This document shows, piece after piece, positions 1-8,802 of a DNA stretch of 64,000 nucleotides (its first letter is position 1; the number at the start of each line of letters is the position of its first letter). A model generated the notes under the pieces. The model saw only the letters and a program-made list of their open reading frames with translations. It made no database searches and was not told where the DNA came from. A program made the translations under genes and the position numbers. Source of the DNA: Pseudomonas pseudonitroreducens (GTDB lineage: Bacteria; Pseudomonadota; Gammaproteobacteria; Pseudomonadales; Pseudomonadaceae). Location of the stretch: positions 496,001 through 560,000 of the forward strand of contig NZ_BQHJ01000002.1 in the NCBI RefSeq assembly GCF_021603645.1, written 5' to 3'.

Positions 1-98
1 GAGATGTGGCGGAACACGTCGCCGTAGTTGGTGACCAGGGCATCGACCCAACCGTTGACCCAGTCGGCGATGGAGAAGGTGAAGCGTTCGGGAAACAT
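1..98 (-). CDS. ABC transporter permease, 5' part (HutW/ProW-like)
   Basis: This is the first 32 codons of a gene that runs off the left edge. The ATG is at 98 on the minus strand and the product begins MFPERFTFSIADWVNGWVDAL. This is the usual N-terminus of permeases in the proline/glycine-betaine type of ABC importer, ahead of the first membrane segment. It follows the binding-protein gene (161-1126) on the same strand by 62 bp, as in hutXWV-type histidine transporters. The permease role is inferred from this start and the neighbour; the membrane domain lies outside the window. Confidence 0.72.
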   Translation of the reverse strand, partial: MFPERFTFSIADWVNGWVDALVTNYGDVFRHI

Positions 99-160
99 GG
101 CACGTACTCGTCAGGAGTGGGCATCACCGGGGACACTGGGCATCCCCGGAATCGGCGGCA

Positions 161-1126
161 TCAGAGCGCGGCCTGGACCTTCTTCGCAGCGTCCTCGCTG
201 ACCCAGCTGGTCCAGACTTCCGGGTGTTCCTTGAGGAAGGCCTTGGCCAGTTGCTCGGAGGTCAGTTTCTCCTTGGCCATCTTCGCCAGGTTCTGGTTCA
301 GCAGGTCGATGGGCAGGTTGACCTTTTCCAGCACGGCCACCAGTTCCGGGGCCTGGTCGTGGAAGGCCCTGGACAGGCCGACCTGGATCTTCACGTCCTT
401 GTTCACGCCCGGCTCATCCAGCTTCACCAGGTCGGCCTGGCCCATCAGCGGCGTCGGCGACCAGTAGTAGAAGAGAATAGGCTCCTTGCGCTTGTAGCTC
501 GACAGCACGGCGGCATCCAGAGCCGGGCCGGTGCCGGGACGGAAGTTGGTGTATTTGTCCTCGAGGCCGTACTTCTTCAGCATCTCGGAGTTTTCCAGTT
601 CGCAGGTCCAGCCGGCCGGGCAGTTGTAGAAGCGGCCCTTGCCCGGCTCTTCCTGATCGCGGAACACTTCGGCGTACTGCGCCAGGTCGGTGACGGCCTT
701 CAGGTTCGGCGCCTTGGCTTCGATGTTGCGCGCCTTGTCGCCCTCGATCACGAAGCGCGGCACGTACCAGCCCTCGGTGGCGCCAACGATGGGCGCGCCC
801 ACGCCGACCACCTTGTTGGCGGCGGCGGCCTTGTTCCAGGCGTCGCTACGGCCAATCCATTCCTCGCTGAAGATCTGGATGTCGTTGTTCGCCAGCGCCT
901 GTTCCATGGTGATGGAGTTGCCCGGCAGGCTGTCGGTTTCGCAGCCGTAGCCGTTCTTCAGGATGATCTGCATGAGGTCGGTGAGCAGCATGCCGCTCTC
1001 CCAGTTCAGCCCGGCGAATTTCACCGGCTTGCCACTCTCGCACCAGCCGGCGGCCTGGGCCGAGGTGCCGGCCAGCAGGCCGGCGGACAGGAACAGGCCC
1101 AGCAGCGTCTTCTTGGTGTTGTTCAT
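161..1126 (-). CDS. Periplasmic substrate-binding protein of OpuAC type, histidine ABC transporter (HutX-like)
   Basis: The 321-aa product starts with a signal peptide (Lys-rich start, hydrophobic stretch, cleavage near AQA-AGWC, about residue 26). A glycine-betaine/proline-type binding domain (OpuAC family) follows, with NWESGMLLTDLMQIIL and a segment around residue 165 containing CPAGWTCE. Family knowledge plus its place beside a permease start and in the hut locus point to capture of histidine, or a related compound, for import. It has a close paralogue in the window at 4930-5946, which shares NWESGM, GYGC and the RFYNCP-GWTCE block. The ATG start at 1126 gives a standard export signal. 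The ligand is inferred, because the family also binds betaines and choline. Confidence 0.85.
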   Translation of the reverse strand: MNNTKKTLLGLFLSAGLLAGTSAQAAGWCESGKPVKFAGLNWESGMLLTDLMQIILKNGYGCETDSLPGNSITMEQALANNDIQIFSEEWIGRSDAWNKAAAANKVVGVGAPIVGATEGWYVPRFVIEGDKARNIEAKAPNLKAVTDLAQYAEVFRDQEEPGKGRFYNCPAGWTCELENSEMLKKYGLEDKYTNFRPGTGPALDAAVLSSYKRKEPILFYYWSPTPLMGQADLVKLDEPGVNKDVKIQVGLSRAFHDQAPELVAVLEKVNLPIDLLNQNLAKMAKEKLTSEQLAKAFLKEHPEVWTSWVSEDAAKKVQAAL

Positions 1127-1205
1127 CTGATGCTCCTAAACGTGAATGAGGTTGGGCAGTGCAAGGGCCGCGCGGGCTTGTGGCTGCGCGGCCGGGCCGG
1201 TCTGT

Positions 1206-2618
1206 TCAGGTGCGGGCCGGCAGGATCAGCCGGTCCGGTACTGCCCGCGTGACACGGCGGGCGACCAGGTAATAGAGAACCGCAGGGACCACCAGGCCGA
1301 TGATCCAGGAGATATCCACGCCACCCAGGGCATCCACCAGCGGGCCGGTGTAGAACTTGGTGGAGATGAAGGGCAGCTGCACCAGCACGCCGATCACGTA
1401 GACGCTGATGCCGGGGATGTTCCAGCGACCGTAGCGGCCATCGGGGTCAGCCAGCGCCGGCACGTCGTAGTGCTCACGGGTGATGCAGTAGTAGTCCACC
1501 AGGTTGACCGCGCTCCACGGGGTGAAGAAGGCCAGCAGGAAGAGGATGAAGGACTTGAACGCGCCGAGGAACGAATGCTGGCCCAGCAACGCGATCAGGG
1601 TCGCGGCGCCGACGATCAGCAGGACGAACACCAGGCGCTGCACGCGGCTCACTTCCAGGTGGCCGCGGAAGCCGCTGATCACCGTGGCGATGCACATGAA
1701 GCTGCCGTAGGAATTCAGCGTCGAGATGGTGATCTTGCCGAAGGCGATGCTGAAGTACAGCAGCGCGGCGACCGCGCCACTGCCGCTGAGGCCGACGATG
1801 TAGGCCACTTCATGGCCGGCGAACTGCCCATTGGCCCCGGCCGCGGCGAACACGCCGAAGATCATCGCCACCTGGGCGCCGATCACCGAGCCAGCGCCCA
1901 CGGCGAGGAAGGTTTTCACCGAGGAAGTCCGGCTCGGCAGGTAGCGCGAGTAGTCCGCGACATACGGCCCGAAGGCGATCTGCCAGGAGGCAGCCAGGGA
2001 TACCGCCAGCAGGAAACTGCTCCAGCTGAAATGGCGAATCTGCAGCAGCGCGCTGACGTCGGTCTGGCTCATCAGGCGGCTGAACAGGTAGACGAAGGCG
2101 ATCACCCCGATGACGCTGGCGATGCGGCCGATGACATGGATCACCCGGTAGCCGAGCACGGTCACCAGTACGATGACGCTGGCGAACATGAGGATGCCGA
2201 CGCTGTCGCTGACGCCGAACAGCTGGCCCAGCGCCTGGCCGGAGAGCACCGTGCCGGTGGCGGTGAAGCCCAGGTACATCAGGCACACCAGCACGATTGG
2301 AATGGCCGCCCCGTAGACGCCGAACTGCACGCGGCTGGAAATCATCTGCGGCAGGCCGAGCTTGGGCCCCTGGGCTGCGTGCAGCGCCATGACGCCACCG
2401 CCCAGCAATTGGCCGATGAGCAGGCCGATCAGCGACCAGAACACATCGCCGCCCAGCACCACGGCGAGGGCGCCGGTGACGATGGCGGTGATCTGCAGGT
2501 TGGCGCCCAGCCACAGGGTGAACTGGCTGTAGAGCTTGCCGTGGCGCTCGGCCTCGGGGATGTAGTTGATCGAGCGCACCTCGATCAGGGGTTTGGAGCT
2601 ATCACTGGCCTGGGACAT
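1206..2618 (-). CDS. NCS1-family permease, probable urocanate transporter (HutTu-like)
   Basis: The 470-aa inner-membrane protein has about twelve hydrophobic segments and fits the nucleobase:cation symporter 1 (cytosine/purine/hydantoin permease) family. The start SINYIPEAERHGKLYSQFTLWLGANL and the PYVADYSRYLP motif near residue 215 are typical. It lies 182 bp downstream of hutU on the same strand. In P. fluorescens a permease in the hut locus next to hutU is urocanate-specific, so uptake of urocanate is the most likely job; this assignment rests on family and position. The start at 2618 has GGGAGAAC about 7 bp upstream. Confidence 0.82.
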   Translation of the reverse strand: MSQASDSSKPLIEVRSINYIPEAERHGKLYSQFTLWLGANLQITAIVTGALAVVLGGDVFWSLIGLLIGQLLGGGVMALHAAQGPKLGLPQMISSRVQFGVYGAAIPIVLVCLMYLGFTATGTVLSGQALGQLFGVSDSVGILMFASVIVLVTVLGYRVIHVIGRIASVIGVIAFVYLFSRLMSQTDVSALLQIRHFSWSSFLLAVSLAASWQIAFGPYVADYSRYLPSRTSSVKTFLAVGAGSVIGAQVAMIFGVFAAAGANGQFAGHEVAYIVGLSGSGAVAALLYFSIAFGKITISTLNSYGSFMCIATVISGFRGHLEVSRVQRLVFVLLIVGAATLIALLGQHSFLGAFKSFILFLLAFFTPWSAVNLVDYYCITREHYDVPALADPDGRYGRWNIPGISVYVIGVLVQLPFISTKFYTGPLVDALGGVDISWIIGLVVPAVLYYLVARRVTRAVPDRLILPART

Positions 2619-2753
2619 CGTTATTGTTCTCCCGAAGGGAATTCTTGTCTGTCGATGTACTGCATTGCTGACGGACCGGGCCGCCGCACCACGCCGTGCG
2701 GCGGCCCTCTCCCTGGTCCTGGTTCGCTACCCGCGATGGTTTGCCCGTCGTAG

Positions 2754-2781
2754 GGCGCATAACGCGCCAGCGTTATCCGCC
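2754..2781. repeat. Small inverted repeat downstream of hutU
   Basis: The arms GGCGCATAACGC and GCGTTATCCGCC are 12 bp with one mismatch and a 4-bp loop. They sit in the 182-bp gap between the end of hutU and the start of the NCS1 permease. The sequence resembles the common dispersed GGCGGATAACGC family of Pseudomonas and could act as an mRNA stem-loop in the hutU-permease transcript. There is no T-run, so it is not a clear terminator. Confidence 0.5.
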
Positions 2782-2800
2782 GTTGTATTGGCGGCGCCCC

Positions 2801-4468
<1,668 letters not shown>

Positions 4469-4562
4469 GGAGGGCTCCTTCGCTTGCTCGGATCGTTAAG
4501 CCGGTGAGGGCTCTGGCGGTTCGTTCGACGGTGCCGAGGGGTTCGTCACCATCATGTCTATG

Positions 4563-4576
4563 CTTGTATGTACAAG
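4563..4576 (-). promoter_or_regulatory. HutC operator in front of hutU
   Basis: CTTGTATGTACAAG has perfect 6-bp arms (CTTGTA/TACAAG) around TG and matches the TGTATATACA-type site bound by HutC, the GntR-family urocanate-responsive repressor. It starts 4 bp downstream of the sigma-54 -12 element, so it covers the expected start of transcription, and lies about 95 bp ahead of the hutU GTG. Confidence 0.8.
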
Positions 4577-4580
4577 TATA

Positions 4581-4596
4581 AGCAAAGGAAAGGCCA
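4581..4596 (-). promoter_or_regulatory. Sigma-54 promoter of hutU
   Basis: The minus strand reads TGGCCTTTCCTTTGCT. This has the essential GG (-24) and GC (-12) with exactly 10 bp between them, and a TTTGCT -12 box. Only the distal part of the -24 box departs from TGGCAC. hutU is known to be sigma-54 dependent in P. fluorescens, with CbrB or NtrC as activator. The geometry relative to the HutC site is the same as at hutH (6105-6137), which supports both calls. Confidence 0.75.
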
Positions 4597-4789
4597 ACCT
4601 TGGCTGAGGCCGTGCTCCGGCCGCCAATAGTTGAGATCAAACTATTGATTTATAAGCATTAAAAACGAAATAAAGGCGATCGGCAGTGGATGACGGAAAG
4701 TGCCACCTGACAGACAACCGCACCAGAAGAAGGCTTCCATGCACCGTTCCGTTGCGTTCGGTAACACCGCTCGCTACGAAGGGACACAG

Positions 4790-4803
4790 CTTGTATAGAC
4801 AAG
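4790..4803. promoter_or_regulatory. Second HutC-like palindrome in the hutU upstream region
   Basis: CTTGTATAGACAAG has perfect 5-bp arms (CTTGT/ACAAG) and looks like the operators at 4563 and 6124. It lies about 230 bp upstream of the hutU operator and 127 bp beyond the end of the binding-protein gene at 4930. No sigma-54 motif with correct spacing is next to it. It could be an auxiliary operator for looping or a chance match. Confidence 0.5.
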
Positions 4804-4840
4804 TATTTCCGAGCGGGGAATGCCAGCCCGCAGCGGTGCA

Positions 4841-4912
4841 GTTCGCGAGCAAGCTCGCTCCTACAAAGAGCGCGGTGGTGGCCGGCCTGTAGGAGCGAGC
4901 TTGCTCGCGAAC
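4841..4912. repeat. REP pair, inverted (GTAGGAGCGAGCTTGCTCGCGAAC family)
   Basis: Two 24-bp copies face each other: GTTCGCGAGCAAGCTCGCTCCTAC at 4841-4864 and its complement at 4889-4912, with a 24-bp loop. Each copy also forms its own hairpin. It ends 17 bp past the 3' end of the orphan binding-protein gene, a typical position for Pseudomonas REP elements, which often sit at gene ends and may stabilise or end transcripts. Confidence 0.9.
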
Positions 4913-4929
4913 CCTTTCGAACCTGGCGA

Positions 4930-5946
4930 CTATTTCAACACGGCATCGATCTTCCCCGCCGCCTCGGCTGTCACCCACTTCGACCACAACTCCCGGTGCT
5001 CGCGGAAGAATTTCGCCCGTACATCCGCCACGTCCCGGTGGTGCTGCGCCATGTCCGCCAGTAGCGCGTTGAACATCGGCAGCGGCAGCTCGACCTTTTC
5101 GAACACCTGCACCAGTGGCGGCGCCTTGTCGTGGAAGTCGCGCGAAACGCCAATGCTGATCTTCGCCGGCAGCGAGCGCGAGCCCTTGGGGTTGGGGTTG
5201 TTCGGGTCGGTCAGGGTCTTCCAGGCCGCCTCGTCGAACGGCGGCTCCTCCAGTTGCACCAGCTTGAAGCGGCCCAGCAGCGGCGTCGGCGCCCAGTAAT
5301 AGAAGAGCACCGGCTTGCCCTGGGCGATGGCCGACGTGATCGCCGCGTCCAGCGCAGGGCCGGCGCCAGTGCGGAAGTTCACATAGCTGTCGTCCAGCCC
5401 ATAGGCCTTGAGCTTCTGCGTGTTGACGATCTCGCAGGTCCAGCCGGTGGGACAGTTGTAGAAGCGGCCCTTGGCCGGCTCCTCGTCATCCTTGAACAGG
5501 GCCTTGTACTTCGGCAGATCGTTCACGGACTTCAAGTCTGGCGCCGAGGCCTTGATCCCGCGCTTGGCATCGCCGTGCACCACGTAGTCCGGCACCCACC
5601 AGCCTTCGCTGGCGCCCTTCACCGTCTCGCCCACGGAGAACACCTGGCCGGCCTGCTCCGCTCGCTGCCACACGGTGCTGCGCCCGGCCCACTGCTCGCC
5701 GGTGACCTGGATGTCGTTCTGCTTCAGCGCGTTCTCCATGGTCACGGTGTTACCCGGCACGGCATCGGTCTGGCAGCCGTAGCCCTTCTCCAGGATGAAG
5801 CGCAGCACCTCGGTGGTGAACATGCCGCTCTCCCAGTTCAGCCCGGCGAACACCACGGGTTTCGGATAGGGGCAGCCAGCGGCAAGGGTCTGCGCGCACA
5901 GGCCGAAGGCCAGCAGCAGCGCGAGCAGGCAACGGGGGGCGGACAT
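4930..5946 (-). CDS. Second OpuAC-type periplasmic binding protein in the hut locus (orphan)
   Basis: The 338-aa product has a signal peptide cleaved near TLA-AGCP and an OpuAC-type binding domain. It shares long blocks with the protein at 161-1126 (FAGLNWESGM, GYGC.TD, EEP.KGRFYNCP.GWTCE, FYYW.PTPL), so the two are paralogues. It has no permease or ATPase beside it. It probably feeds the hut ABC transporter whose permease starts at the left edge, with the same or a different ligand (histidine, urocanate or a betaine). That partnership is inference. It is transcribed away from hutH; the 232 bp between their starts carries the hutH promoter, and no clear promoter for this gene was recognised. 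Confidence 0.82.
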   Translation of the reverse strand: MSAPRCLLALLLAFGLCAQTLAAGCPYPKPVVFAGLNWESGMFTTEVLRFILEKGYGCQTDAVPGNTVTMENALKQNDIQVTGEQWAGRSTVWQRAEQAGQVFSVGETVKGASEGWWVPDYVVHGDAKRGIKASAPDLKSVNDLPKYKALFKDDEEPAKGRFYNCPTGWTCEIVNTQKLKAYGLDDSYVNFRTGAGPALDAAITSAIAQGKPVLFYYWAPTPLLGRFKLVQLEEPPFDEAAWKTLTDPNNPNPKGSRSLPAKISIGVSRDFHDKAPPLVQVFEKVELPLPMFNALLADMAQHHRDVADVRAKFFREHRELWSKWVTAEAAGKIDAVLK

Positions 5947-6104
5947 GGGCGACTCCGGGCGCGTTGGTGTCCTTAGGGTTTAGCCGCCAAGGCACGGTTT
6001 GCCCACGACCATCGGACTGGAAATGCCACCGGCGGTGATATTCACTCATCCCTGAACCGCCGCACAGCGGGGTGGGCCACCGTGGAGCAGGCGCCAGCCG
6101 ACCA

Positions 6105-6120
6105 TGGCACAGTGATTGCT
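6105..6120 (+). promoter_or_regulatory. Sigma-54 promoter of hutH
   Basis: TGGCACAGTGATTGCT matches the consensus TGGCAC-N5-TTGCW exactly. It is 59 bp upstream of the hutH ATG, and transcription should start near 6131, inside the HutC palindrome that begins at 6124. It implies control of hutH by RpoN with an enhancer-binding protein such as CbrB or NtrC. No activator site was identified with confidence. Confidence 0.9.
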
Positions 6121-6123
6121 ATA

Positions 6124-6137
6124 CCTGTATATACAGG
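6124..6137. promoter_or_regulatory. HutC operator overlapping the hutH start of transcription
   Basis: CCTGTATATACAGG is a perfect 14-bp palindrome containing the TGTATATACA core also found in the hutC-hutF gap. It begins 3 bp after the sigma-54 -12 element, so bound HutC would block promoter clearance until urocanate accumulates. Confidence 0.88.
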
Positions 6138-6178
6138 AACAATCCACGGTAACACTTCACCGAATCCAGGATGCTGAC

Positions 6179-7708
6179 ATGCCCGACACCCTGCTCCTGA
6201 CGCCCGGCCAGTTCGATCTTGACCAGCTGCGCGCCATCTACCAGCACCAACCCGACCTGCAACTGGCGGATGAATGCCGCGAAGCCATCCTGCGCAGTGC
6301 GCAGACGGTCAGCCAGATAATCGCCGACCAGCGCACCGTGTACGGCATCAATACCGGTTTCGGCCTGCTGGCGCGCACCTCGATTCCCGAGGCGCAACTT
6401 GCCACGCTGCAGCGCAACCTGATCCTTTCCCACTGCACCGGCACCGGCCCGCTGCTGGACGATGCCAGCGTGGCGCTGATCATGGCGCTGAAGATCGGCT
6501 CGCTGGCGCGTGGCTTCTCCGGCGTCGGCCCGGCGGTGATCGAGACGCTGCTCAAGCTCTACCGCGCGCGGGTCTACCCATGCATTCCGTCCCAGGGCTC
6601 GGTGGGCGCCTCCGGCGACCTCGCGCCGCTGGCGCACATGTCCGCGACCCTGCTGGGCGTCGGTCAGGTGCGCCATGAAGGGCGCATCCTCGAAGCCAGC
6701 GAAGGCCTCGCCATTGCCGGCGCCGAACCGCTGGTGCTGGGACCGAAAGAAGGCCTGGCGCTGATCAATGGCACCCAGGTGTCCACCGCGCTGGCCCTGC
6801 GTGGGCTGTTCGCGGCCGAGCGACTGTTCATCTCGGCAGTCGTGGCCGGCAGCCTGAGCGTGGAAGCGCTGAAAGGCTCCTTCGTGCCGTTCGATGCGCG
6901 CATCCAGGAAGTACGCGGCCAGCCGGGGCAGATCGCGGTCGCCGCGCTGTACCGCGAGTTGCTGCATGACAGCCCGATCAACCACTCGCACATCGACTGC
7001 AAGCGCGTGCAGGACCCGTACTCGCTGCGCTGCCAGCCGCAGGTGATGGGCGCGTGCCTGGATCACCTGCGCTTCGCCGCCAGCGTTTTCCTGCGCGAGG
7101 CCAATGCGGTTTCCGACAATCCGCTGGTATTCAGCGCTGACGGCGATGTTCTGTCAGGCGGTAACTTCCATGCCGAGCCGGTGGCCATGGCCTCCGACGT
7201 GCTGGCACTGGCGATCTCGGAGATCGGCGCGCTGTCCGAGCGGCGCATCGCCCAGCTGGTAGACCCGGCGATGTCCGGCCTGCCGGCGTTCCTGGTCAAG
7301 GAAGGCGGGCTGAATTCCGGCTTCATGATCGCCCAGGTCACCTCGGCGGCGCTGGCCTCGGAGAACAAGACCTGGGCGCACCCGGCCTCGGTGGACAGCC
7401 TGCCGACTTCGGCCAACCAGGAAGACCACGTGTCCATGGCCACCTTCGCTGCCCGCCGCCTGCAGGACATGGCCGCCAACAGCGCCGGCGTGGTCGCCAT
7501 CGAACTGCTTGCCGCAGCGCAGGGAGTGGACTTCCACGCACCGCTGCAAAGCTCGCCGCAACTGCAGGAAGTGCGCACGCTGATCCGCAGCCAGGTACCG
7601 CACTACGAGCAGGACCGTTACTTCGCCCCGGACATCGCCGCCGCGCGGGCGTGGGTGGAGGAAGGGGTGATGAGTCGGTGGATCGGTTGTTCGCGGTTGT
7701 ATTCGTAA
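6179..7708 (+). CDS. hutH: Histidine ammonia-lyase
   Basis: The 509-aa cytoplasmic enzyme removes ammonia from L-histidine to give urocanate, the first step of the pathway and the source of the HutC inducer. The Ala144-Ser145-Gly146 triad in [14 protein letters not shown] forms the MIO electrophile; YGINTGFG near residue 55 is also typical. The ATG at 6179 was chosen over an in-frame ATG at 6116 because the latter would put the sigma-54 -12 box and the operator inside the gene, and [11 protein letters not shown] is a normal HutH start. It runs opposite to hutU and hutDC and has its own promoter. In PAO1, from memory, hutH is in line with the other genes. The repeat array begins 7 bp after its stop. 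Confidence 0.97.
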   Translation: MPDTLLLTPGQFDLDQLRAIYQHQPDLQLADECREAILRSAQTVSQIIADQRTVYGINTGFGLLARTSIPEAQLATLQRNLILSHCTGTGPLLDDASVALIMALKIGSLARGFSGVGPAVIETLLKLYRARVYPCIPSQGSVGASGDLAPLAHMSATLLGVGQVRHEGRILEASEGLAIAGAEPLVLGPKEGLALINGTQVSTALALRGLFAAERLFISAVVAGSLSVEALKGSFVPFDARIQEVRGQPGQIAVAALYRELLHDSPINHSHIDCKRVQDPYSLRCQPQVMGACLDHLRFAASVFLREANAVSDNPLVFSADGDVLSGGNFHAEPVAMASDVLALAISEIGALSERRIAQLVDPAMSGLPAFLVKEGGLNSGFMIAQVTSAALASENKTWAHPASVDSLPTSANQEDHVSMATFAARRLQDMAANSAGVVAIELLAAAQGVDFHAPLQSSPQLQEVRTLIRSQVPHYEQDRYFAPDIAAARAWVEEGVMSRWIGCSRLYS

Positions 7709-7855
7709 CTCATCCGTAGGATGGGTGGAGCGCAGCGATACCCACGCGGATCCCGCGCGACAATTGATGGGTATCGCTTCGCTCCACGCCATCCTACTCG
7801 CAGCATTTCGCCGGCCCCTTGATTGAAAAGGGCACCTTCCGGCGCCCTTCTCTGC

Positions 7856-7952
7856 TCAGCGTGATTCGAGTTCGATCACACAGATATCCGCACTCCCCGT
7901 CATCGCCAGCCGACACTCCCGCAGCACACCATCGCCCTCGGCAACCAGGGCC
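7856..7952 (-). pseudogene. Displaced hutD 3' end, copy 1 (farthest from hutD)
   Basis: The frame is intact and ends in TGA. It encodes a tail like LVAEGDGVLRECRLAMTGSA before ADICVIELESR, so it belongs to the variant (CRLA-TGS) type rather than the resident hutD tail. It has no start codon or ribosome site of its own, so it is not expected to be translated. A hairpin terminator follows on the minus strand. Confidence 0.85.
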
Positions 7953-8092
7953 GTAGGATGGGTGGAGCGCAGCGACACCCATGCGGATTCCGCGCGACAA
8001 TTGATGGGTATCGCTTCGCTCCACGCCATCCTACTCGCAGCATCCCGCCGGCCCCTTGATTGAAAAGGGCGCCTTCCGGCACCCTTCTCTGT

Positions 8093-8189
8093 TCAGCGTG
8101 ATTCGAGTTCGATCGCACAGATATCCGCCTTGCCCGCCACAGACAAGCGCCACTCCCGCAGCGCACCATCGCTCTCGGCAACCAGGGCC
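8093..8189 (-). pseudogene. Displaced hutD 3' end, copy 2
   Basis: The frame is intact and ends in TGA. It reads LVAESDGALREWRLSVAGKA then DICAIELESR. This is the resident hutD tail type with only small changes (G to S after AE, V to A near the end). It is the most hutD-like of the four displaced copies and probably the most recent duplicate, or one corrected by gene conversion. Confidence 0.85.
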
Positions 8190-8328
8190 GTAGGATGGGT
8201 GGAGCGGAGCGATACCCATGCGGATTCCGCGCGACAATTGATGGGTATCGCTTCGCTCCACGCCATCCTACTCGCAGCATCCCGCCGGCCCCTTGATTGA
8301 AAAGGGCGCCTTCCGGCGCCCTTTCTGC

Positions 8329-8425
8329 TTAGCGTGATTCGAGTTCGATCACACAGATATCCGCACTCCCCGTCACCGCCAGCCGACACTCCAGCAGCGC
8401 GCCATCGCCTTCGGCAACCATGGCC
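8329..8425 (-). pseudogene. Displaced hutD 3' end, copy 3
   Basis: The frame is intact but ends in TAA instead of TGA. It reads MVAEGDGALLECRLAVTGSA then DICVIELESR, the variant type. It starts with an in-frame ATG 3 bp after the upstream palindrome. The unit is 1 bp shorter than the others because of a deletion in the terminator region, outside the coding frame. Confidence 0.85.
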
Positions 8426-8565
8426 GTAGGATGGGTGGAGCGAAGCGATACCCATGCGGATCCCGCGCGACAATTGATGGGTATCGCTTCGCTCCACGCC
8501 ATCCTGCTCGCAGCATTCCGCCGGCCCCTTGATTGAAAAGGGCACCTTCCGGCGCCCTTCTCTGC

Positions 8566-8662
8566 TCAGCGTGAGTCGAGTTCGATCACACAGATATCCG
8601 CACTCCCCGTCACCGCCAGCCGACACTCCAGCAGCGCGCCATCGCCTTCGGCAACCATGGCC
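8566..8662 (-). pseudogene. Displaced hutD 3' end, copy 4 (nearest hutD)
   Basis: The frame is intact and ends in TGA. It reads MVAEGDGALLECRLAVTGSA then DICVIELDSR, the variant type and nearly identical to copy 3. Although adjacent to hutD, it differs from the resident tail at about ten positions in one short block, so it cannot be a simple fresh duplicate of the neighbouring hutD end. Confidence 0.85.
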
Positions 8663-8769
8663 GTAGGATGGGTGGAGCGGAGCGATACCCATGCGGATTC
8701 CGCGCGACAATTGATGGGTATCGCTTCGCTCCACGCCATCCTACTTGCAGCATTCCACCGGCCCCTTGA

Positions 8770-8798
8770 TTGAAAAGGGCGCCTTCTGGCACCCTTTT
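8770..8798 (-). terminator. Rho-independent terminator of hutCD
   Basis: On the minus strand an 11-bp stem (AAAAGGGTGCC / GGCGCCCTTTT, one G-T pair, AGAA loop) starts 4 bp after the hutD stop and ends in TTTTC. The same hairpin recurs after each displaced tail in the array. Confidence 0.85.
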
Positions 8799-8802
8799 CT
8801 GC

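Larger units (their letters stand above)
7716..8744. repeat. Tandem array, 237-bp units: palindrome + hutD 3' end + terminator
   Basis: An 82-bp imperfect palindrome (ends GTAGGATGGGTGGAGCG and its complement) occurs at 7716, 7953, 8190, 8426 and 8663, with spacings of 237, 237, 236 and 237 bp. Read on the minus strand, each unit after the intact hutD holds the palindrome, about 97 bp equal to the last 30 or so codons of hutD including its stop, and a hairpin terminator. There are five palindromes, four displaced tails and five terminators counting hutD's own. The array fills the whole gap between the hutH and hutD stops. Six-frame reading gives long open frames through it, but their repetitive products are an artefact of the 237-bp (79-codon) period. 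Confidence 0.95.

Noticed and set aside
1127-1205. Possible sigma-54 motif CGGCCCTTGCACTGCC on the minus strand downstream of the NCS1 permease, ahead of the binding-protein gene
   Set aside because: Only the GG and GC match; the -24 box is poor and no operator lies beside it. Best treated as chance.
1206-2753. Long plus-strand frame (535 codons from 1146) antisense to the NCS1 permease
   Set aside because: It is a shadow of a high-GC gene: His/Gln/Asp/Ala-rich composition without domains, while the opposite strand encodes a clear permease. The same reasoning removes the other long antisense frames, for example those opposite hutU, glnA and typA.
4695-4706. TGGCAC on the minus strand (GTGCCA at 4700-4705) as the sigma-54 promoter of hutU
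   Set aside because: The -12 position reads GTCA without the required GC at correct spacing. The match at 4581-4596 has proper spacing and sits next to the operator.
8093-8734. Open frame of 213 codons (MERSDTHQLSRGIRMG... repeats) on the minus strand in the hutD array, with similar smaller frames nearby
   Set aside because: The 237-bp period is a multiple of three, so any stop-free frame in one unit stays open through the array. The product is only repeat translation, and the true hutD tail frame is a different one.
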